A stretch of DNA of 47,620 nt from Prevotella sp. Its GTDB lineage: Bacteria; Bacteroidota; Bacteroidia; Bacteroidales; Bacteroidaceae. Both the position numbers and the translations under genes were made by a program. The stretch's first letter is position 1. Every line of letters starts with the position of its first letter. Below are positions 26,032 through 33,205 of the stretch, one piece after another. The DNA lies in the NCBI GenBank assembly GCA_017467705.1, contig JAFUSC010000059.1, positions 1-47,620 of the forward strand, given 5' to 3'. The notes beneath the pieces were generated by a model, which saw only the letters and a program-made list of their open reading frames with translations, had not been told where the DNA came from and searched no databases.

Positions 26032-27210
26032 ATGATTTCATTTGAATGTGACTACAACAACGGGGCGCACCCTCTGGTGCTGCAGAACCTGATAGCTAAC
26101 AACGACGCACGGCCTACGGCCTACGGTTTCGACGAGTTCAGCGAACGCGCGAAGGAGAAGATCAAACGGGCCTGCGGCATGCCTGACGCGGAGGTATTCT
26201 TCCTGACGGGCGGCACGCAGACGAACGCCACCACCATTGACTCGATGCTCTACCAGTACGAGGGCGTCATCTGCGTGGAGACGGGCCACATCAACGTGCA
26301 CGAGGCGGGCGCGGTGGAGTTTACGGAGCATAAGATCATTACGCTGCCCGCCGAAAAAGAGCAAGGGCCGGACGGCAAGGAGCGCGGGAACGGGAAGATG
26401 AGCCCGCAGGTGCTGGATAAGTATCTGGACGACTTCATGCACGACGGCAACAATGCGCATGCCGTCTATCCGGGACTGGTCTACATCACGTTCCCCACGG
26501 AACTGGGCACGCTCTACACTGCCCACGAGCTGGACGAGATTTATCAGGTGTGCCAGCGCTATGAGATACCGCTTTACATTGACGGCGCACGACTGGGCTA
26601 CGGTCTGATGGCCGATGGCAACGACATCACCCTACCCTATCTGGCACGCCACTGCGACGTCTTCTACATCGGCGGCACGAAGATCGGCGCGCTGTGCGGT
26701 GAGGCCGTGGTGTTCACTAACCGCCGCGCCCACAAGCATTTCTTCAGCATACAGAAACAGCACGGCGCCGTGATAGCCAAAGGTGCACTCATCGGCTTGC
26801 AGTTTGAGGCGCTGTTTAGCGAAGCACCGAGCTGCGGGGTACGAGGTACGAGCTGCGAGAATACATTAGAGACAGGAAACCATGACGTGCAAGGTAACCT
26901 CGTACCTCGTACCTCGCACCTCGTAGCTCGAAAAGACGAAATCCTCTATTACAAGCTGTCGCGCCATGCCATTGACATGGCTATGCGCATGAAGGAGCTG
27001 TTCCGCCGCAAGGGGTACGAGTTCTACATTGACTCGCCCACCAACCAGCAGTTTGTCATCATCAGCAACGAGGAGGTGGAACGGCTGGCACAACGTGTGG
27101 AGTTCACGCACTGGGGACAGGCTGACAAGCGACACACCATCTGCCGCTTCGTCACCAGCTGGGCAACGACGGAAGAAGAAATGCAGACGTTGGAGAGAAT
27201 CTTGTTCTAA
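26032..27210 (+). CDS. Low-specificity threonine aldolase (PLP enzyme) with inserted low-complexity loop
   Basis: A fold-type I PLP enzyme that cleaves L-threonine/allo-threonine to glycine and acetaldehyde. Seen are SFECDYNNGAHP at the start, FLTGGTQTNATTID, ETGHINVHEAGAVEF, YIDGARLGYGL (PLP-binding Asp/Arg) and the lysine in FYIGGTKIGALCGEAVVF. The protein has 392 residues against about 340 for the family. The excess is residues ~266-302, between ALFSEAP and DEILYYKLSRHAI, encoded by two opposed heptamer arrays and the loop between them. Gene context gives no pathway partner. Confidence 0.93.
   Translation: MISFECDYNNGAHPLVLQNLIANNDARPTAYGFDEFSERAKEKIKRACGMPDAEVFFLTGGTQTNATTIDSMLYQYEGVICVETGHINVHEAGAVEFTEHKIITLPAEKEQGPDGKERGNGKMSPQVLDKYLDDFMHDGNNAHAVYPGLVYITFPTELGTLYTAHELDEIYQVCQRYEIPLYIDGARLGYGLMADGNDITLPYLARHCDVFYIGGTKIGALCGEAVVFTNRRAHKHFFSIQKQHGAVIAKGALIGLQFEALFSEAPSCGVRGTSCENTLETGNHDVQGNLVPRTSHLVARKDEILYYKLSRHAIDMAMRMKELFRRKGYEFYIDSPTNQQFVIISNEEVERLAQRVEFTHWGQADKRHTICRFVTSWATTEEEMQTLERILF
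26829..26930. repeat. Inverted pair of GAGGTAC heptamer arrays inside threonine aldolase
   Basis: Left: GAGCTGC, GGGGTAC, GAGGTAC, GAGCTGC (26829-26856). Right: about five GTACCTC-type units (26895-26929), the reverse complement. Both orientations are stop-free. The pair could fold into a ~28-bp stem with a ~38-nt loop. Confidence 0.94.
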
Positions 27211-27218
27211 GCTCTACA

Positions 27219-27959
27219 CTATTTCAAGGAAATGCTTTTGACAACAGGGTCTGCGTATGTCTGAATACTCAGGCGCAGCGTGTCGGCAGCAAGGCTGCTG
27301 ACGGGTATGGAGAGATAACGCTGCAAAGAATAGTATTCGGGCACGCCACCTTGGTCATGATAGAGCCGGCAGCAGGCTGTTGCACGGCCGTCGGCATGAT
27401 GCTGCACGCTGTCGCACATCAGGGCCAGCGTCTGGTGCACATCGTCCGTGTCGGGCTGGCCGGTCATCAGAATGATACTGACGTTGACAAACCGACGGTT
27501 GCGCGCCAGCCAGATGCTCTCGAACTTCACGGGGTCCGTCTTCATGTCACCCACCAGACTATCCATCTCCTCAGGAGTGTGGGCCGTCAACGTGGGTACC
27601 AACGAGAGGCCCATCGCCTCAACAGCGGCGCGACCTGCGTCGTCGTTCACCAACTTATAATAAAGAATGGCGCGATAGGTGGTGTCAGCCTTCTCGATGC
27701 TCTGCGTCGTAAAGCGCGGAAAGGCCAACAGCGAGTCGCCCTCGTCGGTCACGACGTAATCGACACGCTGATCACTGCCGACGCCAGCCACCACGAAATC
27801 AGCCTGCATCTGGGAATACTTACCCTCGCCCTTGTCGTAGCTGTCAGTCTCGCAAGAAGTTAACGCTACGCTAAATGATAAATGAAAAATGATAAATGAT
27901 AAAGTTATCATCCACCAGTTTCTTAGATGTTCTATATAATATGTATAATACTTCCGCAT
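27219..27959 (-). CDS. NigD-like lipoprotein with repeat-derived signal peptide
   Basis: The start chosen is ATG 27959 (MRKYYTYYIEHLRNWW), parallel to the propeller gene that shares this repeat; ATG 27911 (MITLSFIIFHLSFSVALTSC) is an alternative. The lipobox is VALTSC. The hydrophobic core LSFIIFHLSF is translated from TCATTTA-type heptamers. The mature protein (~210 residues, all-beta, C-terminal EYYSLQRYLSIPVSSL) resembles NigD-like proteins of Bacteroidota, whose function is not established. It is convergent with threonine aldolase, with an 8-bp gap and no visible terminator. Confidence 0.75.
   Translation of the reverse strand: MRKYYTYYIEHLRNWWMITLSFIIFHLSFSVALTSCETDSYDKGEGKYSQMQADFVVAGVGSDQRVDYVVTDEGDSLLAFPRFTTQSIEKADTTYRAILYYKLVNDDAGRAAVEAMGLSLVPTLTAHTPEEMDSLVGDMKTDPVKFESIWLARNRRFVNVSIILMTGQPDTDDVHQTLALMCDSVQHHADGRATACCRLYHDQGGVPEYYSLQRYLSIPVSSLAADTLRLSIQTYADPVVKSISLK
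27873..27900. repeat. Heptamer array AAATGAT, 4 units, inside the NigD-like signal peptide
   Basis: AAATGAT, AAATGAA, AAATGAT, AAATGAT on +. The - strand reading (ATCATTT) is stop-free and encodes the hydrophobic part of the signal peptide. Confidence 0.96.
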
Positions 27960-28001
27960 GGGTTTCTCATTTTTCATTTATCATTTATCATTTCTCATTT
28001 A
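27930..28001 (-). repeat. ~65-bp dispersed repeat with heptamers; copy 2
   Basis: TTCTATATAATATGTATAATACTTC, CGCAT and five TCATTTA-type heptamers (27967-28001). Near-identical to 14573-14637; again it provides the start codon region (MRKYYTYYIE) of a lipoprotein gene. Confidence 0.93.
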
Positions 28002-28028
28002 GGCCGAAGGCCGCTGGCCGCAGCCCGC

Positions 28029-29177
28029 TTACGCCCGCAGTGCCTCCAAACGGTTCTTGGCCGGGTTGGCGTACATCAGCAGCATCTGGTGACGCAGGAA
28101 GTCCATATCAGGGTTAGGGATGGTGACTTTCTTCAGCTGGCCGTCAATGTATTTCTCAAAGCGGGTCTTATCAGCAGACGTATAGCGGTCAGTAAAGCGG
28201 GACTCACCCGTCACCATGTCAAGCGCCGCATAATGCACGGCCATCGGCTCGTAGCTGCGATGTATCTCCCGGTCCATGCGCGCGGCCAGCGCTGCGTAGA
28301 AGTCCTTTCGGGGCAGGTCGGCCAGTTCGTCCATCCACGCATTGACGGGACATCCGCAACGGTAGATGACCCGTCCCTTATAACCGAAGATGCCCGTCTT
28401 CATGTTGTCCAGATCGTCCTGCCGGCTCTTCTTGAACGCAGGGTTGTCACGCTTCTGCTGCATCTCCTGCGCCTTCAGGTAGTCGCACGGGTCGAACTCG
28501 TATGTTATGGAAAGCGGCACGATGTTGAGTTCTTTAAGATCGCCTCCCATGGCCAGCATCTTCAATACCGACTCCTGCGTGCGGTCGTCGGAGTCCTTGG
28601 CACGCCCCTCGCGCTGGGCAATCCAGATGTTCTCCTTCTTCTGCGTCACGGCGTAGTGGATGTAACTGCTCATAAGCTGGCTGGAACGCATCATCTCGTG
28701 CGCCGTCAAACCGCGCCGCACGGTGAACGCCTTATTCATGCGCACGAGGCGCTTGATCCACGGATAGATGAGCAGGTTGTCACCAATACCGATCTCGACG
28801 GTCGTCGGAAAGCCGTTTTCAATGAGCATAACATCAAGAAATGCCGAGTCGAGCACGATGTCACGGTGGTTGCTGACGAAGGTGAAGCGCTGACCTGCCC
28901 CAGCTTTCAACGCAGAATGGTCAAACCGACAGCCATCGGTATGCTTGCGGATAATCCACTTCACCACAGGCTTCATAAAGCGTTTCTGGAAGTCGAGCGG
29001 TGTCTTCACGCCCGTGAAGGCCAGCCGCAGCAAGCCGTTACGCACGGCTTTCGGCAGCCACGGCGCAAAACCTTTGAGCACCAACGAAAACTGGCGGTCG
29101 TTCAACAGATCATTGAACGCCTGCTTCATCTCACTGGCTTCGTAAGGACGAATCTCGTCAAAATTCTCTACGTTCAT
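28029..29177 (-). CDS. Acyltransferase of the glycerol-phosphate/PlsC superfamily
   Basis: 382 residues with the acyltransferase motif FVSNHRDIVLD (NHxxxxD catalytic pair) and IWIAQREGRAKDSDD (substrate-binding block). It is likely to acylate a lysophospholipid or glycerol-phosphate at the membrane. There are no clear membrane helices, so it is probably peripheral. The family in Bacteroidota is often annotated 1-acyl-sn-glycerol-3-phosphate acyltransferase; the true acceptor is unknown. It lies 25 bp downstream of ddl, in the envelope-biosynthesis gene group PASTA-rluD-ddl. Confidence 0.85.
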   Translation of the reverse strand: MNVENFDEIRPYEASEMKQAFNDLLNDRQFSLVLKGFAPWLPKAVRNGLLRLAFTGVKTPLDFQKRFMKPVVKWIIRKHTDGCRFDHSALKAGAGQRFTFVSNHRDIVLDSAFLDVMLIENGFPTTVEIGIGDNLLIYPWIKRLVRMNKAFTVRRGLTAHEMMRSSQLMSSYIHYAVTQKKENIWIAQREGRAKDSDDRTQESVLKMLAMGGDLKELNIVPLSITYEFDPCDYLKAQEMQQKRDNPAFKKSRQDDLDNMKTGIFGYKGRVIYRCGCPVNAWMDELADLPRKDFYAALAARMDREIHRSYEPMAVHYAALDMVTGESRFTDRYTSADKTRFEKYIDGQLKKVTIPNPDMDFLRHQMLLMYANPAKNRLEALRA

Positions 29178-29202
29178 TTTTCCAATTACTAATTATAATT
29201 GT

Positions 29203-30192
29203 TCAAAATTGGTTTTCAACGATTTCGGTCAATACATCGGTCATGGAGAGTCCTGCGGCGCGGACTTGTTGGGGAATGAAACTGGTGGCGGTCATGCCAG
29301 GTGTGGTGTTCACTTCGAGCATGGAGATTTTGCCTTCGGGCGAGATGATGTAGTCAATGCGGATGATGCCGTTGCAATGCAGGATGTCGTAGATGTGGCT
29401 GGTGATTTCACGCACACGGTTGGTAACATCTTCTGACAGGCGGGCGGGCGTAATCTCCTGCACCTGACCATTGTACTTGGCGTCATAGTCGAAGAACTCG
29501 TTGCTGGTCACCACTTCGGTGGCCGGCAGCACCACGGCCTTGTGCTTCGTCTTGTAACAGCCGATGGAGATTTCCGTTCCTTCCAAGAACTGCTCCACCA
29601 TCACCTCGGGACTCTCCATCATGGCCTTACGGATGGCGGGAGCCAGCTGGTCCTTGTTCTTCACCTTCGACACGCCGAACGATGAACCGTCAGCAGCAGG
29701 CTTCACGAAGCAGGGCATGCCTATGCGCTCCTCTATCTCGTCATCGCTGACCAGCTGCTCATAGCCCTTGCGGATGAGCAACGAGTCTGCCACGCTGACG
29801 CCATAGCTGCGCAAGTACTGGTTGAGCACGAACTTATCAAACGTCATGGCCTCGACCAGCACGCCACTCGTTGAGTAAGGCAGCCGGATGAGGTCGAAGT
29901 AGCCTTGCAGAAGGCCGTTCTCACCGGGCGTTCCGTGAATGGTGATGTAGGCATAGTCGAAGAGCTTAGCCTTGCCGTTCTCGACGAACGAGAAGTCGTT
30001 GCGATCAATGCGTGCGGTCAGGCCGCCGGGCAGCTCCACCTGCCAGTCGACGCCCTTGACGTCAACAATATATACGTTGTAACGCTCCTTGTCGAAGAAC
30101 GAGAATAATCCTTGCGCGGAACGCAGCGACACGTCGTGCTCAGACGAGTCGCCTCCACAGACAATGGCAATGTTTCTTTTCAAATTTTTCAT
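29203..30192 (-). CDS. ddl: D-alanine--D-alanine ligase
   Basis: An ATP-grasp enzyme that makes D-Ala-D-Ala for peptidoglycan in the cytoplasm. It starts IAIVCGGDSSEHDVSLRSAQ and has the family segments ITIHGTPGENGLLQGYFDLI, PCFVKPAADGSSFGVSKV, VEQFLEGTEISIG and the C-terminal LEVNTTPGMTATSFIPQQ (metal and product binding). The 329-residue length is typical. It lies downstream of rluD and is probably in the same operon. Confidence 0.97.
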   Translation of the reverse strand: MKNLKRNIAIVCGGDSSEHDVSLRSAQGLFSFFDKERYNVYIVDVKGVDWQVELPGGLTARIDRNDFSFVENGKAKLFDYAYITIHGTPGENGLLQGYFDLIRLPYSTSGVLVEAMTFDKFVLNQYLRSYGVSVADSLLIRKGYEQLVSDDEIEERIGMPCFVKPAADGSSFGVSKVKNKDQLAPAIRKAMMESPEVMVEQFLEGTEISIGCYKTKHKAVVLPATEVVTSNEFFDYDAKYNGQVQEITPARLSEDVTNRVREITSHIYDILHCNGIIRIDYIISPEGKISMLEVNTTPGMTATSFIPQQVRAAGLSMTDVLTEIVENQF

Positions 30193-30215
30193 TATTATCT
30201 TTTTGTTGTTATAAT

Positions 30216-30242
30216 GGGTCTTATGGGGCCTATTGGACTTAT
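30216..30242. repeat. Three 9-bp repeats overlapping the rluD stop
   Basis: GGGTCTTAT, GGGGCCTAT, TGGACTTAT in tandem between rluD and ddl; the last unit includes the rluD stop codon. Confidence 0.6.
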
Positions 30243-31324
30243 GGGCAGGCTACGTAGTGCCGCCACTTGTCGATGAGCGCAGCCATGTCGGCAGGCAGTT
30301 CGCTCGTGAAGTCCATCTGCTGATGGGTCGTCGGGTGCATGAAGCCGAGTGTCTTGGCATGCAGCGCTTGCCGGTTGCAGAGTTTGAAGCAGTTGTTGAT
30401 GTACTGCCGGTAGCTGGCCGTGCGCTCACCGCGCAGCACCTCCGTGCCGCCATAGCGCTCATCGCCGAAGAGCGGATGGCCGATGTGGCGCATGTGGGCA
30501 CGTATCTGATGCGTGCGGCCGGTCTCCAACCGACACTCCACCAGCGTGGTGTAGCCGTAGCGTTCCAGCACGCGATAGTGCGTGACGGCACTTTTGCCCA
30601 TATCGCTGCCCGGCGGGAACACGGTCATGCGCTGACGGTCGCGCGGGTCACGTCCGATGTTGCCCTCAATGCGTCCGTTGTCTTCCGTAAAGTGCCCCCA
30701 GACGAGCGCCACGTAGCTGCGATGCGTATCGTGGTTAAAGAACTGCGCGCCCAGTTCGGTTTTGGCTTCGGGCGTCTTGGCAATGACCAGCAGTCCGCTG
30801 GTGTCTTTGTCGATGCGGTGCACCAGTCCGACGCTCGGGTCGTTCGGGTCGTAAGTAGGCAGACCGCGCAGATGCCAAGCGACAGCGTTGACCAGCGTGC
30901 TGTGGAAGTTGCCCACACCCGGGTGGACCACAAGTCCTGCGGGTTTATTGACCACCATCAGCTGGTCGTCTTCGTAAACGACGTCGAGCGGAATATCCTC
31001 GGGCTCTATCGTGGTGTCGTAGTGCGGGCGGTCCATCATCAGCGTCACCACGTCGCCCGGACGAACCTTATAATTGCTTTTCACAGGACGGTCGTTCACG
31101 TGCACCATTCCCGCGTCGCATGCCTTTTGTATGCGGTTACGCGACGAGTGCTGCAACTTCTCGAACATGAACTTGTCGACGCGGACAGGTGTCTGACCAC
31201 GGTCGGCCTCCATGCGATAGTGCTCGTAGAGCTGCGACGGCTGTTCATCGTCGTCCTCCAACAACTCTGCCGACACTTCGTCACCGAGTTTGAGTTCCAG
31301 TTCTTCTTGTTCGTCCGTCATCAT
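30239..31324 (-). CDS. rluD: Large-subunit pseudouridine synthase, RluD type
   Basis: It isomerises uridines of 23S rRNA. It has an N-terminal S4 RNA-binding domain (VRVDKFMFEKLQHSSRNRIQ, MVHVNDRPVKSNYKVRPGD) and a catalytic domain with GLVHRIDKDTSGLLVIAK carrying the active-site aspartate, then ETGRTHQIRAHMRHIGHPLFGD. The start chosen is ATG 31324; an in-frame GTG at 31348 would overlap the upstream PASTA gene. Its acidic N-terminal extension (EQEELELKLGDEVSAELLED) is common in this phylum. Confidence 0.95.
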   Translation of the reverse strand: MMTDEQEELELKLGDEVSAELLEDDDEQPSQLYEHYRMEADRGQTPVRVDKFMFEKLQHSSRNRIQKACDAGMVHVNDRPVKSNYKVRPGDVVTLMMDRPHYDTTIEPEDIPLDVVYEDDQLMVVNKPAGLVVHPGVGNFHSTLVNAVAWHLRGLPTYDPNDPSVGLVHRIDKDTSGLLVIAKTPEAKTELGAQFFNHDTHRSYVALVWGHFTEDNGRIEGNIGRDPRDRQRMTVFPPGSDMGKSAVTHYRVLERYGYTTLVECRLETGRTHQIRAHMRHIGHPLFGDERYGGTEVLRGERTASYRQYINNCFKLCNRQALHAKTLGFMHPTTHQQMDFTSELPADMAALIDKWRHYVACP

Positions 31325-31331
31325 GAGTGTG

Positions 31332-32042
31332 TTATTCGCTTGTTTCACTGTTGTCAGCCGCAGGCGCTTCCGTTCTTTCCGGCGCAGTCACTTCCTCAAA
31401 CTCCTCAACAGCCGTTGTTGCCGAGCTTGCTTCCTCGTCTTCGGTAGCGCCTATATCATCGTAGTCCACGGCGTCAATATCATCCTCATAACCGCCCGTG
31501 CCGACGAGCAGCGTCAGGGGAGAGTCAGTTGAAATGCGGTCACCCGTACCGACACGCCGTCCACGGCAGAGGATGCCGTATACCCAGTCTTTCTCACCGG
31601 GCACACGCTGCGGGGGCAGCATGTTGAAGCCCATGGCCGCCAGCTTGGCCTGTGCCTCGCGCAGGCTGCTGTTGTCAATCAGGTCGGGGATGATGACCGT
31701 AGGCGACGACGGCGAATTGACGGTCACGTAGATTACATGGCCGGATTTCACGGTGGTGCCTGTTCCGGGCGTCTGTGCCAGAATGATGTCTGCCGGCAAC
31801 CGTTTGTTGTAGCCTGAGTCAGAAACCTGTATCTGCAAGTTACGCTCCTCCAACAGCACCTTGGCCTGGTCGAACGTCATGTCCTCCAGATTAGGCACCT
31901 CAATACCTTCGCCGTGGCGCGTGTAGATATCAAGTCCGAACCAGACTCCGACGCACAGCAAAATGATGACGAGCAACATGGCGAGCAGATTGCCCAGCAC
32001 GTAGAAGCCTGACAGCTTCTTGAATATTTCCTTTACGCTCAT
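31332..32042 (-). CDS. Membrane-anchored PASTA-domain protein
   Basis: 236 residues: a short cytoplasmic start, one membrane helix (residues ~13-37, GNLLAMLLVIILLCVGVWFG), then PASTA repeats (IEVPNLEDMTFDQAKVLLEE; VTVNSPSSPTVIIPDLIDNS) and an acidic low-complexity tail. PASTA domains bind peptidoglycan or lipid II; here there is no kinase or PBP domain. It lies in the conserved order PASTA-rluD-ddl, which supports a role in cell-wall synthesis. Confidence 0.9.
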   Translation of the reverse strand: MSVKEIFKKLSGFYVLGNLLAMLLVIILLCVGVWFGLDIYTRHGEGIEVPNLEDMTFDQAKVLLEERNLQIQVSDSGYNKRLPADIILAQTPGTGTTVKSGHVIYVTVNSPSSPTVIIPDLIDNSSLREAQAKLAAMGFNMLPPQRVPGEKDWVYGILCRGRRVGTGDRISTDSPLTLLVGTGGYEDDIDAVDYDDIGATEDEEASSATTAVEEFEEVTAPERTEAPAADNSETSE

Positions 32043-32163
32043 ATTCTATATTTTCAAACCATCGGACAAAATTACAAATAATTCCCGAAAACACAAAAGA
32101 AAAACGGAGGAAACTTGCGTTCCGCTCCGTTATTTCCTTACCGTCAGGGTATTCTTCCATGCA

Positions 32164-32319
32164 TTACTTTCCGTGATGCTCGTCAGAAACTGTTAACTTC
32201 TTGCGACCTTTAGCGCGGCGGGAAGCCAATACGCGACGGCCATTCTTCGTTGCCATGCGCTCGCGGAATCCATGCTTGTTCACGCGGCGACGATTGTGCG
32301 GCTGAAATGTTCTTTTCAT
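32164..32319 (-). CDS. rpmH: 50S ribosomal protein L34
   Basis: 51 residues starting [20 protein letters not shown], continuing [20 protein letters not shown]. This is unmistakable L34 with a short acidic/His C-terminal tail (SDEHHGK). Divergent from efp. Confidence 0.98.
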   Translation of the reverse strand: MKRTFQPHNRRRVNKHGFRERMATKNGRRVLASRRAKGRKKLTVSDEHHGK

Positions 32320-32364
32320 TGTTCTTTTCTATTTTATATTATTGTCTTTCGTCAATTCGGGCTG

Positions 32365-32395
32365 CAAAATTACGCATTTATTTCGAATTACGCAA
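32365..32395 (-). promoter_or_regulatory. rpmH promoter
   Basis: -7 TAATTTTG (32365-32372) and -33 TTG (32393-32395), 20 bp apart on the - strand. Confidence 0.75.
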
Positions 32396-32409
32396 GTTTT
32401 TTGGGAAAA

Positions 32410-32437
32410 ATTCATGATTCATAATCCATAATTCATA
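32410..32437 (+). repeat. Heptamer array ATTCATA, 4 units, in the efp promoter region
   Basis: ATTCATG, ATTCATA, ATCCATA, ATTCATA in tandem. The array spans the place where a -33 element for the efp promoter would lie. Confidence 0.9.
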
Positions 32438-32446
32438 TATATTTCG

Positions 32447-32454
32447 TACCTTTG
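32447..32454 (+). promoter_or_regulatory. efp -7 box
   Basis: TACCTTTG, 46 bp before the efp ATG. No clear -33 TTG is visible at the usual distance, where the heptamer array sits. Confidence 0.7.
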
Positions 32455-32499
32455 CAGCCGTAAAGCGCGAATAATTATCATTATAACAGTAATATTTTT

Positions 32500-33066
32500 A
32501 TGATTAATTCACAAGACATCAAGAAAGGAACGGCCATCCGCATGGACGGCGCCATTTGGGTTAGCATCGACTTCCAGCACCGCAAGCCCGGTAAGGGAAA
32601 CACCATCATGAACATCAAGCTGAAGAACGTCACCGACGGTCGTGTGCTGGAGCGTCGTTACAACATCGGCGAAAAACTGGAGGACGTCATCATCGAACAT
32701 CGTCCCTATCAGTATCTCTACGAGGATCAGGAAGGACGTATCTTCATGAATCAGGAGACTTTCGAGCAGATTCCCATCGCCAACGACCTGGTTATCGGTC
32801 ACGAGTACATGAAGGAAGGTGACGTGGTTCAGGTGGTCAGCGACACTACCGACGGTTCTGTCCTCTATGCAGAAATGCCCGTGAAGACCATTCTGCAGGT
32901 GACCCACTCTGAGCCCGGCATCAAGGGTGACACCGCCACCAACACACTGAAGCCCGCAACGCTGGAGACCGGCGTGGAGGTCCGCGTTCCGCTGTTCATC
33001 AACGAGGGCGACTTCATTCAGGTGGATACCCGCGACGGCAGCTATCTGGCACGCGCGAAAGAGTAA
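32500..33066 (+). CDS. efp: Elongation factor P
   Basis: 188 residues with the standard three-domain EF-P. It relieves ribosome stalling at polyproline. The modification-loop tip reads RKPGKGN, with lysine 32 where other bacteria carry the modified residue. The C-terminal domain ends VRVPLFINEGDFIQVDTRDG. No epmA/B or earP-type modification genes are in the window. The Pro-rich inserts in neighbouring genes (PPSTL, PPIKGD) would be natural clients, though that is only a suggestion. Confidence 0.97.
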   Translation: MINSQDIKKGTAIRMDGAIWVSIDFQHRKPGKGNTIMNIKLKNVTDGRVLERRYNIGEKLEDVIIEHRPYQYLYEDQEGRIFMNQETFEQIPIANDLVIGHEYMKEGDVVQVVSDTTDGSVLYAEMPVKTILQVTHSEPGIKGDTATNTLKPATLETGVEVRVPLFINEGDFIQVDTRDGSYLARAKE

Positions 33067-33075
33067 GTTTTTATC

Positions 33076-33103
33076 AGTTCATAGTTCATAGTCCATAGTT
33101 CAT
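33076..33103 (+). repeat. Heptamer array AGTTCAT, 4 units (left arm)
   Basis: AGTTCAT, AGTTCAT, AGTCCAT, AGTTCAT just after efp. The reverse complement of the array at 33171-33205, with ~67 bp of G/C-rich sequence between them. Confidence 0.95.
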
Positions 33104-33170
33104 AGTGGGGCTGCGCCTGTGAGCCGTCTGTTATGGCTGGACTGCCGCTTGCTGTGGACAATGGGCGTTA

Positions 33171-33205
33171 AACTATGAACGATGAACTATGAACTATGAA
33201 CTATA
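33171..33205 (+). repeat. Heptamer array ATGAACT, 5 units (right arm, contains start codon)
   Basis: AACTATG-type units, each carrying an ATG. The start codon of the glycosyltransferase (33196-33198) is the ATG of the fourth unit. Upstream ATGs at 33182 and 33175 open five-codon frames closed by TGA. Confidence 0.95.

Noticed and set aside
26340..26400. Further GGRGCAA-type heptamers in threonine aldolase (around GAGCAAGGGCC)
   Set aside because: Only one unit-like match and no 7-bp periodicity, so not counted as an array.
27927..29192. 421-codon open frame on + opposite the acyltransferase
   Set aside because: Antisense shadow; its start lies in a heptamer array and it has no recognisable domain, while the - strand has the NHRDIVLD and EGRAKD motifs.
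30233..31447. 404-codon open frame on + opposite rluD and the PASTA gene
   Set aside because: The - strand has clear RluD and PASTA motifs; the + frame is His/Val/Arg-rich with no family resemblance and is an antisense shadow of G/C-rich codons.
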